Of a DNA stretch of 64,000 nt, positions 56,423 to 64,000 are shown in pieces (position 1 is the first letter of the stretch; every line of letters starts with the position of its first letter). The DNA comes from Pseudomonadota bacterium. GTDB taxonomy: Bacteria > Desulfobacterota > Syntrophorhabdia > Syntrophorhabdales > Syntrophorhabdaceae. The position numbers and the translations under genes are program-made. Location of the stretch: contig JAPLKA010000090.1 of assembly GCA_026388315.1 (NCBI GenBank), positions 1-64,000 on the forward strand. The letters run 5' to 3'. Under the pieces are notes generated by a model. It was not told the origin of the DNA and made no database searches. It saw only the letters and a program-made list of their open reading frames with translations.

Positions 56423-56569
56423 CTAAAACAGCGTGTAAATAAATGGCGCTATTGCCGAACCGCTGAAAATAATAAGCAGGCTGAACAAAAGCAATAGAAT
56501 GATAATCGGTAATAACCACCATTTCTTTCTTTCCTTTAAAAAGTTCCAGAGATCTTTTAAAAAAGACAT
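56423..56569 (-). CDS. DUF5989 peptide, partner of carbamoyltransferase
   Basis: A 48-aa protein: a basic aromatic N-terminus (SFLKDLWNFLKERKKWW) and one membrane helix ending FSGSAIAPFIYTLF. This is the DUF5989 pattern, regularly found between carbamoyltransferase and SxtJ genes. A GGGGG ribosome site precedes the ATG. It is easily missed because of its size. Confidence 0.82.
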   Translation of the reverse strand: MSFLKDLWNFLKERKKWWLLPIIILLLLFSLLIIFSGSAIAPFIYTLF

Positions 56570-56637
56570 CTATACCCCCGCACAGTGCATCATTTGCTGC
56601 CTTTGCCGCAATAGAAATATGCCGGTATACCAAGTCT

Positions 56638-58500
56638 CTAATCGATTCCATGTAAATCCTTCGCCTCGAGCTTCTCCGGCCATTCCGGCTGTTTCTCTTT
56701 GTCAAAGAGATGGTTGCCCATAACAAGAAAATCCATTTCGGTGCGCATAAAACACCTGTATGCGTCTTCCGGGGTGCACACGATAGGCTCTCCTCTGACA
56801 TTAAAACTTGTATTCACAATGACTCCATAGCCGGTTTTCTCTTTAAATCTTTTAATCAACTGCCGGTAAAGAGGGTTCGTATCCCCGTGAACCGTCTGGA
56901 GCCTTGCGGAATAGTCAATATGGGTGACTGCGGGGAGATCTGAGCGGAGATAGTACAGTTTGTCTCTCCACGGCAATGAATGGTAGCCATCAGGTAGCGC
57001 CCTTCTTCTGTCTTTTTTGATGTCAGCAATGAGAAGCATGTATGGTGAGGGTTTGGTGAAATCAAAGTAGTCGCCTAAATCTTCAATCAGTACAGAGGGG
57101 GCAAACGGTCGGAAGCCTTCCCTGAATTTTATTTTCAAATTCAGTTTTTTCTGGACGTCAGGTTTTCGAGCATCCGCAATAATGCTCCTGTTTCCCAGCG
57201 CCCTTGGTCCCCACTCCATTTTTCCCTGAAACCATCCGATGACCTTCCCTTCCTCCAAGAGTTCTGCCACTCTCAGACACAATGCATCAACATCATCGAG
57301 GTACTCTGAAAACCCCTTGTATTTTTTTCTGATGGCCTGTATATCGTGGTCGGTAAATTGCGGCCCTAAAAATGAGCCCTTCATCTTATCGTCTTTATCG
57401 TTTGCATTGCGGGGCTTATCAAAATAGATATGGTATGCACAATAAGCCGCACCGAGGGCTCCGCCTGCGTCACCTGCAGCGGGCTGAATCCATATTTCAT
57501 CAAACAAACCTGTGTTTAACAATTTCCCGTTGGCAACGCAGTTTAACGCCACGCCGCCGGCAAGGCAGAGATGTCTGGACCCTGTAAGCCTTTTCGCCTC
57601 GGCGGCCATCTTTATCACTGTTTCTTCAGTCACCCTCTGGATGGCAAGCGCCAGGTCGCAGTGTTCCGCCAGAAGCTCACCTTCCGGTTTGCGGGGAGAA
57701 ATCCCGAATAGCTCTGTCCATTTCTCGTCATTAGCCATCCGCAGACCTGTTGCATAATCGAAATAGTCCTGGTTAAGCCATATCGATCCATCATCTCTTA
57801 TGTCTACAAGGCGGCCTTTGATGATTTCCATATAACGCTCAACACGTTCAGAAAATGGGTCGCCGTAAGGTGCAAGCCCCATGAGTTTATATTCACCGGA
57901 ATTAACCTTAAAGCCCAGGTAATAGGTAAACGCAGAGTATAAAAGGCCCACAGAGTGAGGGAATTTCAGTTCTTTCAGAATTTTAATACTGTTGCCTTTT
58001 CCATGGCATATAGAGGCCGTTGCCCATTCTCCCACACCGTCGATAGTTAAAATTGCTGATTCCTCAAATGGTGAAGGGAAAAATGCACTTCCGGCATGAG
58101 ACAGGTGATGTTCCGGAAACAATAACCTGAACTTATTTTTATCAAACCCTTCTATCGCTGAAAGTTCATCGTTAATAAGATTTTTGAGCATCACCTTTTC
58201 TTTGATCCATACCGGGATTGCCGACATAAAAGATGTTATTCCTTTTGGCGCGAAGGCATAGTATGTTTCCAGCAACCGCTCAAATTTAAGAAGCGGCTTA
58301 TCATAAAAGACTACCGCATCGAGTTCATCCACGGCAATCCCCTCTTGGGTAAGGCAGTACCGCACTGCATGCGAAGGAAAAGACGGATCGTGTTTCTTTC
58401 TTGTAAAACGCTCTTCCTGTGCTGCAGCAAGGATCTCATCATCCTTTAAGACTGCCGCAGCCGAATCATGATAATAAGCTGAAATTCCCAATATATACAT
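56638..58500 (-). CDS. NodU/CmcH-family carbamoyltransferase
   Basis: A 620-aa enzyme transferring carbamoyl from carbamoyl phosphate (through a carbamoyl-adenylate) to a hydroxyl of a sugar or other metabolite. It shows ILGISAYYHDSAAAVLKD at the start, the metal-binding HHLSHAGSAFFPSPF, LAGGVALNCVANGKL and a C-terminal domain with EGFRPFAPSVL and YGVIVNTSFNVRGEPIVCT. It lies 17 bp after nuoI on the same strand. The target is unknown. Confidence 0.93.
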   Translation of the reverse strand: MYILGISAYYHDSAAAVLKDDEILAAAQEERFTRKKHDPSFPSHAVRYCLTQEGIAVDELDAVVFYDKPLLKFERLLETYYAFAPKGITSFMSAIPVWIKEKVMLKNLINDELSAIEGFDKNKFRLLFPEHHLSHAGSAFFPSPFEESAILTIDGVGEWATASICHGKGNSIKILKELKFPHSVGLLYSAFTYYLGFKVNSGEYKLMGLAPYGDPFSERVERYMEIIKGRLVDIRDDGSIWLNQDYFDYATGLRMANDEKWTELFGISPRKPEGELLAEHCDLALAIQRVTEETVIKMAAEAKRLTGSRHLCLAGGVALNCVANGKLLNTGLFDEIWIQPAAGDAGGALGAAYCAYHIYFDKPRNANDKDDKMKGSFLGPQFTDHDIQAIRKKYKGFSEYLDDVDALCLRVAELLEEGKVIGWFQGKMEWGPRALGNRSIIADARKPDVQKKLNLKIKFREGFRPFAPSVLIEDLGDYFDFTKPSPYMLLIADIKKDRRRALPDGYHSLPWRDKLYYLRSDLPAVTHIDYSARLQTVHGDTNPLYRQLIKRFKEKTGYGVIVNTSFNVRGEPIVCTPEDAYRCFMRTEMDFLVMGNHLFDKEKQPEWPEKLEAKDLHGID

Positions 58501-58517
58501 TCCTTACCAAATAGTAT

Positions 58518-58961
58518 TTATTTTCTCTTTTCAAATTCCTTAACAAGGTCGTAATAAAAATCTTCCCTCCTGTATCCTACAGGATTATAGTCCGCCGAAA
58601 AGGCAAGGGCGTCCACAGGGCATGTCTCCACGCATAGCCCGCATTGGCTGCATGTGGTAAAATCAAGGATGTATTCTGTGGCGGTCTTTTTCTTCTCGCC
58701 TTCCATTTTTTCGCCTGTAACCCTCTTGATCGATTTAGAGGGGCAATTCCTTTCACACATGCCGCAGACAATGCACTTTGTCCTTTCAGGGTTTTCTTCG
58801 TCTGCCACGAGCTTTGTGTGACCCCTGAAACGCGGGGTAATGTTTATTGTCTGCCTCGGGTACTGCACAGTGACAACAGGACTGAAAAATGCCCTGATGG
58901 TCACGCCCATGCCGACAAGCAGCGAAACAGCGCCTTTGACAATATCCACAACATAGGTCAT
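58518..58961 (-). CDS. nuoI: NADH-quinone oxidoreductase subunit I
   Basis: A 147-aa iron-sulfur subunit carrying clusters N6a and N6b. Its two 4Fe-4S motifs are CIVCGMCERNCP (about residues 63-74) and CSQCGLCVETCP (about 102-113). Near-standard length. A 109-bp gap with heptamer repeats separates it from nuoH. Confidence 0.95.
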   Translation of the reverse strand: MTYVVDIVKGAVSLLVGMGVTIRAFFSPVVTVQYPRQTINITPRFRGHTKLVADEENPERTKCIVCGMCERNCPSKSIKRVTGEKMEGEKKKTATEYILDFTTCSQCGLCVETCPVDALAFSADYNPVGYRREDFYYDLVKEFEKRK

Positions 58962-59026
58962 TCTCTTGCACCCCTCGCTGTGAGCTCTGAGCTGCTGTTT
59001 TGAGGTTTATTGCTACCCGCGATTTT

Positions 59027-59060
59027 TAGCTGATAGCTGATAGCTGATAGCTGATAGCTG
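59027..59060. repeat. Perfect heptamer tandem repeat (TAGCTGA)
   Basis: Four perfect copies of TAGCTGA plus a six-base fifth copy, between nuoI and nuoH. The cleanest example in the window. Confidence 0.9.
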
Positions 59061-59070
59061 TTTTTATGCA

Positions 59071-60051
59071 TCATAACTTAAGTATCCCTCCTGTAATAAT
59101 TAGATTTACAAGAGAAACGGGTATCAGTATCTTCCAGGAGAAATTCAGGAGCTGATCGAACCGCACCCTGGGGAATGTCCAGCGAAACCACATAATCACA
59201 AAGACAAGGAGATATGTTTTTATAAAAAACCAGACAATGCCCGGCAGCACAGGTCCGAGATAGCCGCCAAGAAAAAACACCGTCGCAATAGCACTTACAA
59301 TCATGATGTTCGTATATTCGGCAAGAAAAAAGAGGGCAAATCTCATACCGGAGTATTCTGTATGAAATCCTGCAACAAGTTCGCTCTCCGCCTCCGGTAA
59401 ATCAAAGGGTGTTCTGTTTGTCTCTGCTACACATGAAATGAAAAATATGAGAAAGGCAAAAGGCTGAAATACGACAAACCATACACTTTTTTGTGCCTCA
59501 ACAATGTCTTTGAGAGAAAGTGAATTTACCATAAAAACAACTGCAAGCAGTGAAAGGAGCAGCGGGATCTCGTAAGCAATATTCTGGGCAACACTCCGTA
59601 TGGCGCCTATAAGGGCATATTTATTGTTTGAGCCCCAGCCTGCGATCAGTATGGAAAGCACTGAAAGGGAAGAAAAGGCAAGGATGACAAGGATTCCGAC
59701 ATTGATATCCTTCACCTGGAGATATGAATCAAAGGGAATCACTACAAAAGATACAAGTACAGGGACAAATATCAAGATTGGGGCAAGAAAATAGAGCGGC
59801 CTGTCTACATTTGCCGGTGTGAGCAGTTCCTTGCCGAGCAGTTTGAGGCCGTCTGCAATGGGCTGGATGAGGCCGAAAGGACCCACTTCTTTGGGGCCTA
59901 TCCTTCTTTGCATACGCCCGCTGACCTTACGCTCAACCCATGTAAGCAGCAGGGCGTTGACCACAACGATGATAAGCACCCCGACAAGACCGATAATTGT
60001 CCTTGCCGTCTCTTTTCCGATGATACTTATTATATTGTTTAATTCATTCAT
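59071..60051 (-). CDS. nuoH: NADH-quinone oxidoreductase subunit H
   Basis: A 326-aa membrane subunit forming part of the quinone site. It has [20 protein letters not shown], the loop [19 protein letters not shown] and the acidic [15 protein letters not shown]. All expected blocks are present. Confidence 0.96.
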   Translation of the reverse strand: MNELNNIISIIGKETARTIIGLVGVLIIVVVNALLLTWVERKVSGRMQRRIGPKEVGPFGLIQPIADGLKLLGKELLTPANVDRPLYFLAPILIFVPVLVSFVVIPFDSYLQVKDINVGILVILAFSSLSVLSILIAGWGSNNKYALIGAIRSVAQNIAYEIPLLLSLLAVVFMVNSLSLKDIVEAQKSVWFVVFQPFAFLIFFISCVAETNRTPFDLPEAESELVAGFHTEYSGMRFALFFLAEYTNIMIVSAIATVFFLGGYLGPVLPGIVWFFIKTYLLVFVIMWFRWTFPRVRFDQLLNFSWKILIPVSLVNLIITGGILKL

Positions 60052-60052
60052 G

Positions 60053-60178
60053 TTTAAGCTTTAAGCTGTCAGTTATCAGCCTTGCTCCCTTTTAAAATTC
60101 ATAATTCATCATTCTTAATTCTTAATTGCCTTTTTATCTTCCCACCTTCCCAACTTCCTGTCTTCCCAACTTCTGTCC
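60053..60178. repeat. Intergenic heptamer/octamer repeats between nuoCD and nuoH
   Basis: TTTAAGC-type heptamers (60053-60080), ATTCATA/ATTCTTA heptamers (60097-60124) and CTTCCCAA-type octamers (about 60138-60178), three word families side by side in a 130-bp gap. Confidence 0.8.
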
Positions 60179-60181
60179 TTT

Positions 60182-61756
60182 TCACCTGTCTATCTCCGGA
60201 ATCACAAGATCATAGCTTCCGAGGGTTGCAATTGCATCGGCAATGAGTGTGCCCTGAGCAAGCTCCGGAAATGTCATCAGGTTCGAGAATGAAGGCACCC
60301 TCCATCTCATTCTGTATGGCTTATCGCTCTCATCGCTCACAATATAGACACCAAGCTCGCCCCGCGGAGATTCCACAGTGTGATATATATCGCCCTTGGG
60401 CGGTTTCAGCTTCTTCGGCACCTTCTCTGCCTTAAACGGTCCTGACGGGAGCTTTTCAATGGCCTCTTCAATAATATTCAGGCTTATTTCCATCTCTTTT
60501 ATGCGGACCATATAGCGGTCCATGTTATCACCGGTTTTGCCGGTTGGAATCTCAAAACCGACCCTGTCATACGCCGCATAGGGTTCGACCTTCCTCATGT
60601 CGAAGGGAATGCCTGTACTCCTGATGATCGGCCCGGAACATCCGTATTTAGGCACCTCGCTTTGTTCGAGAATACCTATGCCTTTAACCCTGTTAACAAA
60701 GATTACGTTGCCTGTGACAAGTTTTTCATACATCCCGAAACGACCCCGCAAATGCTTTATGAACTGTCTTACGGCACCGATAAATGTGTCGTCGATATCG
60801 TTGTAAAGCCCTCCAAAACGAAAATAACAATATGTGAGCCTCGAACCGGCCACAGCCTCAAGTATGTCGAGGATGTGTTCTCTGTCTTGAAAGGTATAAA
60901 GAAAGGGCGTCAGTCCGCCCAGGTCTGCGACGAATGCGCCGACCCAGAGGAGATGGCTTGAAATCCTGTTCAATTCAGCGGTAATGGTCCGTATATACTG
61001 AGCTCGCTCCGGCACTTCGATGTTGCAAAGTTTTTCAACGGTTGTCACATAACCGAGATTGAAATTGAGCGCACCGAGATAATCCATCCTTGGCGGGTTG
61101 GGTAGAAACTGCAGATAGCTTCTGTTCTCAGCCATCTTTTCATGCATCCTGTGGAGATAGCCCAGCACAGGTTCAGCACTGATGATGTATTCACCGTCCA
61201 TTTTGACGATAATCCGCAATACTCCATGCGTGCTCGGATGCTGCGGGCCAAGGTTTATAAAAAATCCGTCATCCTGTTCGTCTGGAGCGAACGGGCTAAG
61301 CAGTCGCTTATCATTTTCTGTTACGGGCACCGTATTCTTGCGAAGGGGATAATGGTCTATACCATCATGGAGAAACAGATATGACAGCCCCGGATGTCCC
61401 TCAAACAGCACGCCGAAAAATTCATGCATCTCCCGCTCGTACCAGCGGGCCATTGTGTAGATATGGGATATTGTCGGCGCTGCAGGATTGTCAGGCTCGA
61501 CTTTTAATGTTGTTTTAATGCGGCATAATGAATTATGGTGATTGAAAAAATAGACAAGCTCAAGGTAATCCACATAATCCACACAGCACATATCTTCAAG
61601 ATAGAAGCCCTTTCTTTCGAAAAACTCTACAATAGATACAAGGCTGCCTTTTACTGCATCTACTGATAGATGATAACCTCTTTCAGCATATGAAATTTCA
61701 TATGCGTCAACATCTTTCAAGGTGTTTTTAATGTCTTCGAAAATCCTTTTTACCAT
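60182..61756 (-). CDS. nuoCD: Fused NADH-quinone oxidoreductase subunits C and D
   Basis: A 524-aa fusion. The NuoC part (about 1-140) shows [23 protein letters not shown]; the NuoD part starts near [18 protein letters not shown] and continues with the quinone-site His and [15 protein letters not shown]. It ends in the conserved DR. I start it at the ATG at 61756, inside the nuoB end (7-bp overlap); an in-frame codon at 61849 would add 31 residues from the nuoB coding region. Confidence 0.95.
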   Translation of the reverse strand: MVKRIFEDIKNTLKDVDAYEISYAERGYHLSVDAVKGSLVSIVEFFERKGFYLEDMCCVDYVDYLELVYFFNHHNSLCRIKTTLKVEPDNPAAPTISHIYTMARWYEREMHEFFGVLFEGHPGLSYLFLHDGIDHYPLRKNTVPVTENDKRLLSPFAPDEQDDGFFINLGPQHPSTHGVLRIIVKMDGEYIISAEPVLGYLHRMHEKMAENRSYLQFLPNPPRMDYLGALNFNLGYVTTVEKLCNIEVPERAQYIRTITAELNRISSHLLWVGAFVADLGGLTPFLYTFQDREHILDILEAVAGSRLTYCYFRFGGLYNDIDDTFIGAVRQFIKHLRGRFGMYEKLVTGNVIFVNRVKGIGILEQSEVPKYGCSGPIIRSTGIPFDMRKVEPYAAYDRVGFEIPTGKTGDNMDRYMVRIKEMEISLNIIEEAIEKLPSGPFKAEKVPKKLKPPKGDIYHTVESPRGELGVYIVSDESDKPYRMRWRVPSFSNLMTFPELAQGTLIADAIATLGSYDLVIPEIDR

Positions 61757-62262
61757 TTCGGTTCCGGTTTCGGGAAGCGTCTTGTTCCCGTAATTTTTTC
61801 TTCGAGTTTCATAAGCCCCTCGAGCAGTCCTTCCGGCCTCGGAGGGCATCCGGGTATATAAACATCAACGGGTATGAGTTTATCAACACCTTCGATAATG
61901 TTGTACTGGCCTTCAAATGCAAAGGGACCGCCTGATATGGCACAATTGCCCATTGCTATTACCCATTTGGGCGACGGCATCTGCTCGTAAAGGGTAACTA
62001 CTGTAGGCGCCATCTTTTTTGTCACCGTCCCGTTCACAATCATCAGATCCGCCTGTCTGGGGCTCGGTCTGAATACCTCTGCACCGAAGCGCGCAATATC
62101 GAAACGCGCCATGGCGGCTGCCATCATCTCAATGGCGCAGCAGGCAAGGCCGAAGGTCATAGGCCAGATAGAGTTTGCCCTTGCGAGATTGAGAAACTTG
62201 TCAGCAATGGCAAGTTGTATTATAGGAGCTTTCGTTTCCAGGTAAAGACCCCCTTTCCCCAC
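61750..62262 (-). CDS. nuoB: NADH-quinone oxidoreductase subunit B
   Basis: A 170-aa subunit carrying cluster N2. Ligands are the Cys pair in [11 protein letters not shown], then GNCAISGG and PGCPPRPE. The start is uncertain: the assigned GTG at 62262 overlaps nuoA by 43 bp, and a later start after the AAAGGGGG run is possible. Confidence 0.94.
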   Translation of the reverse strand: MGKGGLYLETKAPIIQLAIADKFLNLARANSIWPMTFGLACCAIEMMAAAMARFDIARFGAEVFRPSPRQADLMIVNGTVTKKMAPTVVTLYEQMPSPKWVIAMGNCAISGGPFAFEGQYNIIEGVDKLIPVDVYIPGCPPRPEGLLEGLMKLEEKITGTRRFPKPEPKW

Positions 62263-62600
62263 GCATAGACGATTGCGAAGGCAAGTATAAGGACAAAAAT
62301 CAACAGGGAGTAGAACTCGTACATCTTCCCGCCCCTTGTATAGCTTAATGCCACAGGAAACAGATAGAGTATATCCACATCAAAAGCTATGAATATAAGC
62401 GCATAAACGTAATATACGACGGTATGGCGTGTCCATGCGCTGCCGAAAGGCGGTATGCCGCATTCATAGGTGGCAAAGGTGTTTTTACCAGTGGTGCGGG
62501 GTGCGATCAGATATGAAATCACAACCGGCGAGAGGGTGAACACAACAGCCACCACTGAAAAAATAAGCACAGGATAAAAATCTTCAAGTGTGTTCATCAT
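62220..62600 (-). CDS. nuoA: NADH-quinone oxidoreductase subunit A
   Basis: A 126-aa subunit with three helices. The loop [16 protein letters not shown] (Cys at about residue 46) and the acidic helix [18 protein letters not shown] are hallmarks. First gene of the nuo operon. Its upstream region includes the first copy of a 128-bp tandem duplication and a TTGACA (62642-62637). Confidence 0.94.
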   Translation of the reverse strand: MMNTLEDFYPVLIFSVVAVVFTLSPVVISYLIAPRTTGKNTFATYECGIPPFGSAWTRHTVVYYVYALIFIAFDVDILYLFPVALSYTRGGKMYEFYSLLIFVLILAFAIVYAWGKGVFTWKRKLL

Positions 62601-62632
62601 AATGAGTAATACATATTTCTATATTTGACTAA

Positions 62633-62885
62633 TACTTGTCAATATAAAAAAGCATAGATTGTTCTTTTTTTCACGATTAACGCTGATTTACTCGTAATTA
62701 TTGAGTTTTTTGAGAAATGTCTCCTGTTTCTCACAGGGGACATTGATGTTATAGAGCCATTACTTGTCAATATAAAAAAGTATAGATTGCTCTATTTTTA
62801 ACGATTAACGCTGATATATGGGTAATTCTTGAGTTTTTTGAGAAATGTCTCCTGTTTCTCATTGGGGACATTGATGCTATAAACC
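62633..62885. repeat. 128-bp imperfect tandem duplication covering the mltD-like 3' end
   Basis: 62633-62760 and 62761-62885 align throughout with scattered substitutions. The right copy includes the last codons and stop of the transglycosylase gene. The left copy is a dead duplicate: its frame has an in-frame TAA where the gene reads a codon. Both copies carry TTGACA on the minus strand. Confidence 0.88.
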
Positions 62886-63898
62886 CCTTTCGGCAGTCTG
62901 TATTTTCTAATGTGTAGGTTGTAGTCTCTGAATATCTTATAAGGTACATCCATGCATTTGGCGAGTATTGAAGTGTGGATTTCCCTGTCCGTTTCCAGCA
63001 ATACTTCGTGGATAAGAATGGGCTTGTATAAATCCTTCCCACTCAGATTCAGCCCATATCTTTCTTTGTTTAATACAATCTCTTTAAGAGATAAGATTCT
63101 GAATATGTATCTTTCCGTTTCTTCCGGAAGGTAAAGCTCAAAGAAATCCCGTGTCCCCTGGTTTTCAATGGCTTCCCTCAGCCTTCCTGCACCTGCATTG
63201 TAGGCTGCCATGGCAATCAGCCAGTCACCAAACTCCCCGTGAAGCCTTTTCAGGTGGGTCAAAGCTGATTTCGTTGCCTTCTTCATATTGTACCGCTCAT
63301 CGATGTTGTCGTTTATATATAAGCCTTCCCGTTTCCCTGTCTCCTTTATAAACTGCCACATGCCTGCCGCATTTGCCTTGGAGAGCGACCTTGGGTTTAA
63401 ATAACTTTCTGTGATCACCAGGTATATGAGGTCCGACGGGAGACCCATCTTCTGCGTTTCTTCGTTTATCATGTTTGAATATTTAAAATACCTCTTAATG
63501 ATGATCGTCAGCAATCCTTTATTCTCGAGGAATTGAAAAAATTCCCGTTCGAATCTTTCCCTTATGTCATCCCTGAGCAGGGGTATTTTTTTGTCACAGA
63601 GCACGAGTGCATCGGGCAAACCATCCAAATTATAAATCTCAATTTCTCTTTTAAGTCTCGTCACCTCCGCTTCCAGATCCGAAACCTTTTTTTCTAAAGG
63701 TACGCTCTTTTTTTGAGTCACCTGAGCTTCTGCCGGCAAGGCAAAGATAAAGAGTAATATTACAATTATCAGGCACTTGAAGTATTCAAGGGTTCGAGGG
63801 TTCGAGGGTTCAAGGGTTCGAGGGTTTTTAATTAACCCCTTGGCCCCTGATTTTCCGGCCCCTTGGCCCCTTGGCCCCTTGGCCCCTGATTTTTTCAT
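62798..63898 (-). CDS. MltD-like membrane-bound lytic transglycosylase
   Basis: A 366-aa periplasmic murein hydrolase. The SLT domain holds the catalytic Glu in LVITESYLNPRSLSKANAAG, followed by MWQFIKETGKREGL and AMAAYNAGAGRLREAI. A C-terminal part follows (no clear LysM). A hydrophobic signal segment (YFKCLIIVILLFIFALPAEA) begins only at residue 39; the 38 residues before it are encoded by two octamer repeat tracts. The ATG at 63898 has GGAAGGG upstream and overlaps the preceding stop (ATGA), so this extended start is probably real. Confidence 0.85.
   Translation of the reverse strand: MKKSGAKGPRGQGAGKSGAKGLIKNPRTLEPSNPRTLEYFKCLIIVILLFIFALPAEAQVTQKKSVPLEKKVSDLEAEVTRLKREIEIYNLDGLPDALVLCDKKIPLLRDDIRERFEREFFQFLENKGLLTIIIKRYFKYSNMINEETQKMGLPSDLIYLVITESYLNPRSLSKANAAGMWQFIKETGKREGLYINDNIDERYNMKKATKSALTHLKRLHGEFGDWLIAMAAYNAGAGRLREAIENQGTRDFFELYLPEETERYIFRILSLKEIVLNKERYGLNLSGKDLYKPILIHEVLLETDREIHTSILAKCMDVPYKIFRDYNLHIRKYRLPKGVYSINVPNEKQETFLKKLKNYPYISVNR
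63785..63890. repeat. Octamer tandem repeats inside the 5' end of the transglycosylase gene
   Basis: Five TTCGAGGG/TTCAAGGG octamers (63785-63824) and three CCCCTTGG octamers with flanking fragments (63859-63886). They are translated as the peptide repeats NPRTLE and GAKG. Confidence 0.88.
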
Positions 63899-64000
63899 AT
63901 CCCTTCCTTCACCATCCGGCTCACCATAGTTACCCTGTTATTCATGCGATTCATGAGATTTTTTATGTCTATTTGCATTGAGCTGAGATTTTCGTACCTC
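63895..64000 (-). CDS. C-terminal end of an unidentified protein (partial)
   Basis: The last 34 residues of a frame that runs off the right edge (RYENLSSMQIDIKNL, ending SRMVKEGI). Its stop overlaps the transglycosylase start (ATGA). Met/Asn-rich helical composition; family not identifiable. Confidence 0.5.
   Translation of the reverse strand, partial: RYENLSSMQIDIKNLMNRMNNRVTMVSRMVKEGI

Noticed and set aside
56415-56801. 128-codon minus-strand frame overlapping the carbamoyltransferase end
   Set aside because: It is out of frame with the conserved carbamoyltransferase C-terminus and the DUF5989 gene, which explain the region.
48683-62600. nuoE, nuoF and nuoG
   Set aside because: No frame in the operon carries NADH-binding or multi-cluster Fe-S motifs beyond NuoI.

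Overview
The window looks like a chromosomal segment of a Gram-negative anaerobe, most likely a deltaproteobacterium (Desulfobacterota, Syntrophorhabdus-like). This is inferred from the ilvB-ilvH-ilvC-psd-pssA order with a DUF465 gene in front of ilvB, the serA/class V aminotransferase pair, a nuo cluster without nuoEFG, and lipid A Ara4N (arn) genes. No 16S rRNA or other taxonomic marker is present.

Layout. 1-1973: a type I-E CRISPR array of 32 repeats, read left to right; leader and cas genes would lie outside the left edge. 2.4-12.9 kb: housekeeping genes on the minus strand (argJ, secA, a HAD phosphatase, pssA, psd, ilvC, ilvH, ilvB). 12.96-18.3 kb: a plus-strand arn operon in which ArnA is split into two genes. 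18.4-23.5 kb: dodecin, groES-groEL behind a CIRCE-like operator, a CbpA-type DnaJ and a DUF89 protein.

23.8-32.66 kb: a tRNA-Ala(GGC) gene carrying two displaced copies of its 3' end. The larger interval (24.68-32.63 kb) is a complete-looking 8 kb integrative element. It has a tyrosine integrase next to the distal att copy, an AlpA-like regulator, a winged-helix-like protein, an orphan transposase-type zinc ribbon, a TerS-like protein, an HTH regulator behind divergent promoters and a NYN-domain putative RNase. It also carries a mosaic of repeated GC-rich modules between genes. The layout recalls phage satellites.

32.7-37.9 kb: acyl-CoA synthetase, HAD phosphatase, serA and aminotransferase. 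38-48.6 kb: an accessory region with cassettes in minus orientation (methyltransferase, PAS), a DUF433 antitoxin with a gutted partner, a ParB-like protein, a plus-strand integron cassette array without an integrase (five cassettes, one an Abi_C abortive-infection protein), and a BrnT/BrnA toxin-antitoxin pair between 37-bp direct repeats.

48.7-62.6 kb: a complex I (nuo) operon in the order A, B, CD, H, I, J, K, two extra antiporter-like subunits, M, N. A carbamoyltransferase-DUF5989-SxtJ trio sits inside it. A lytic transglycosylase and a partial gene close the window.

The most unusual genome-wide feature is a set of intergenic degenerate tandem repeats with 7-bp (sometimes 8- or 9-bp) periods. 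Each locus uses its own word, and I saw none inside the tRNA-Ala element or the cassette array. One CRISPR spacer shares 19 nt with one of these tracts.
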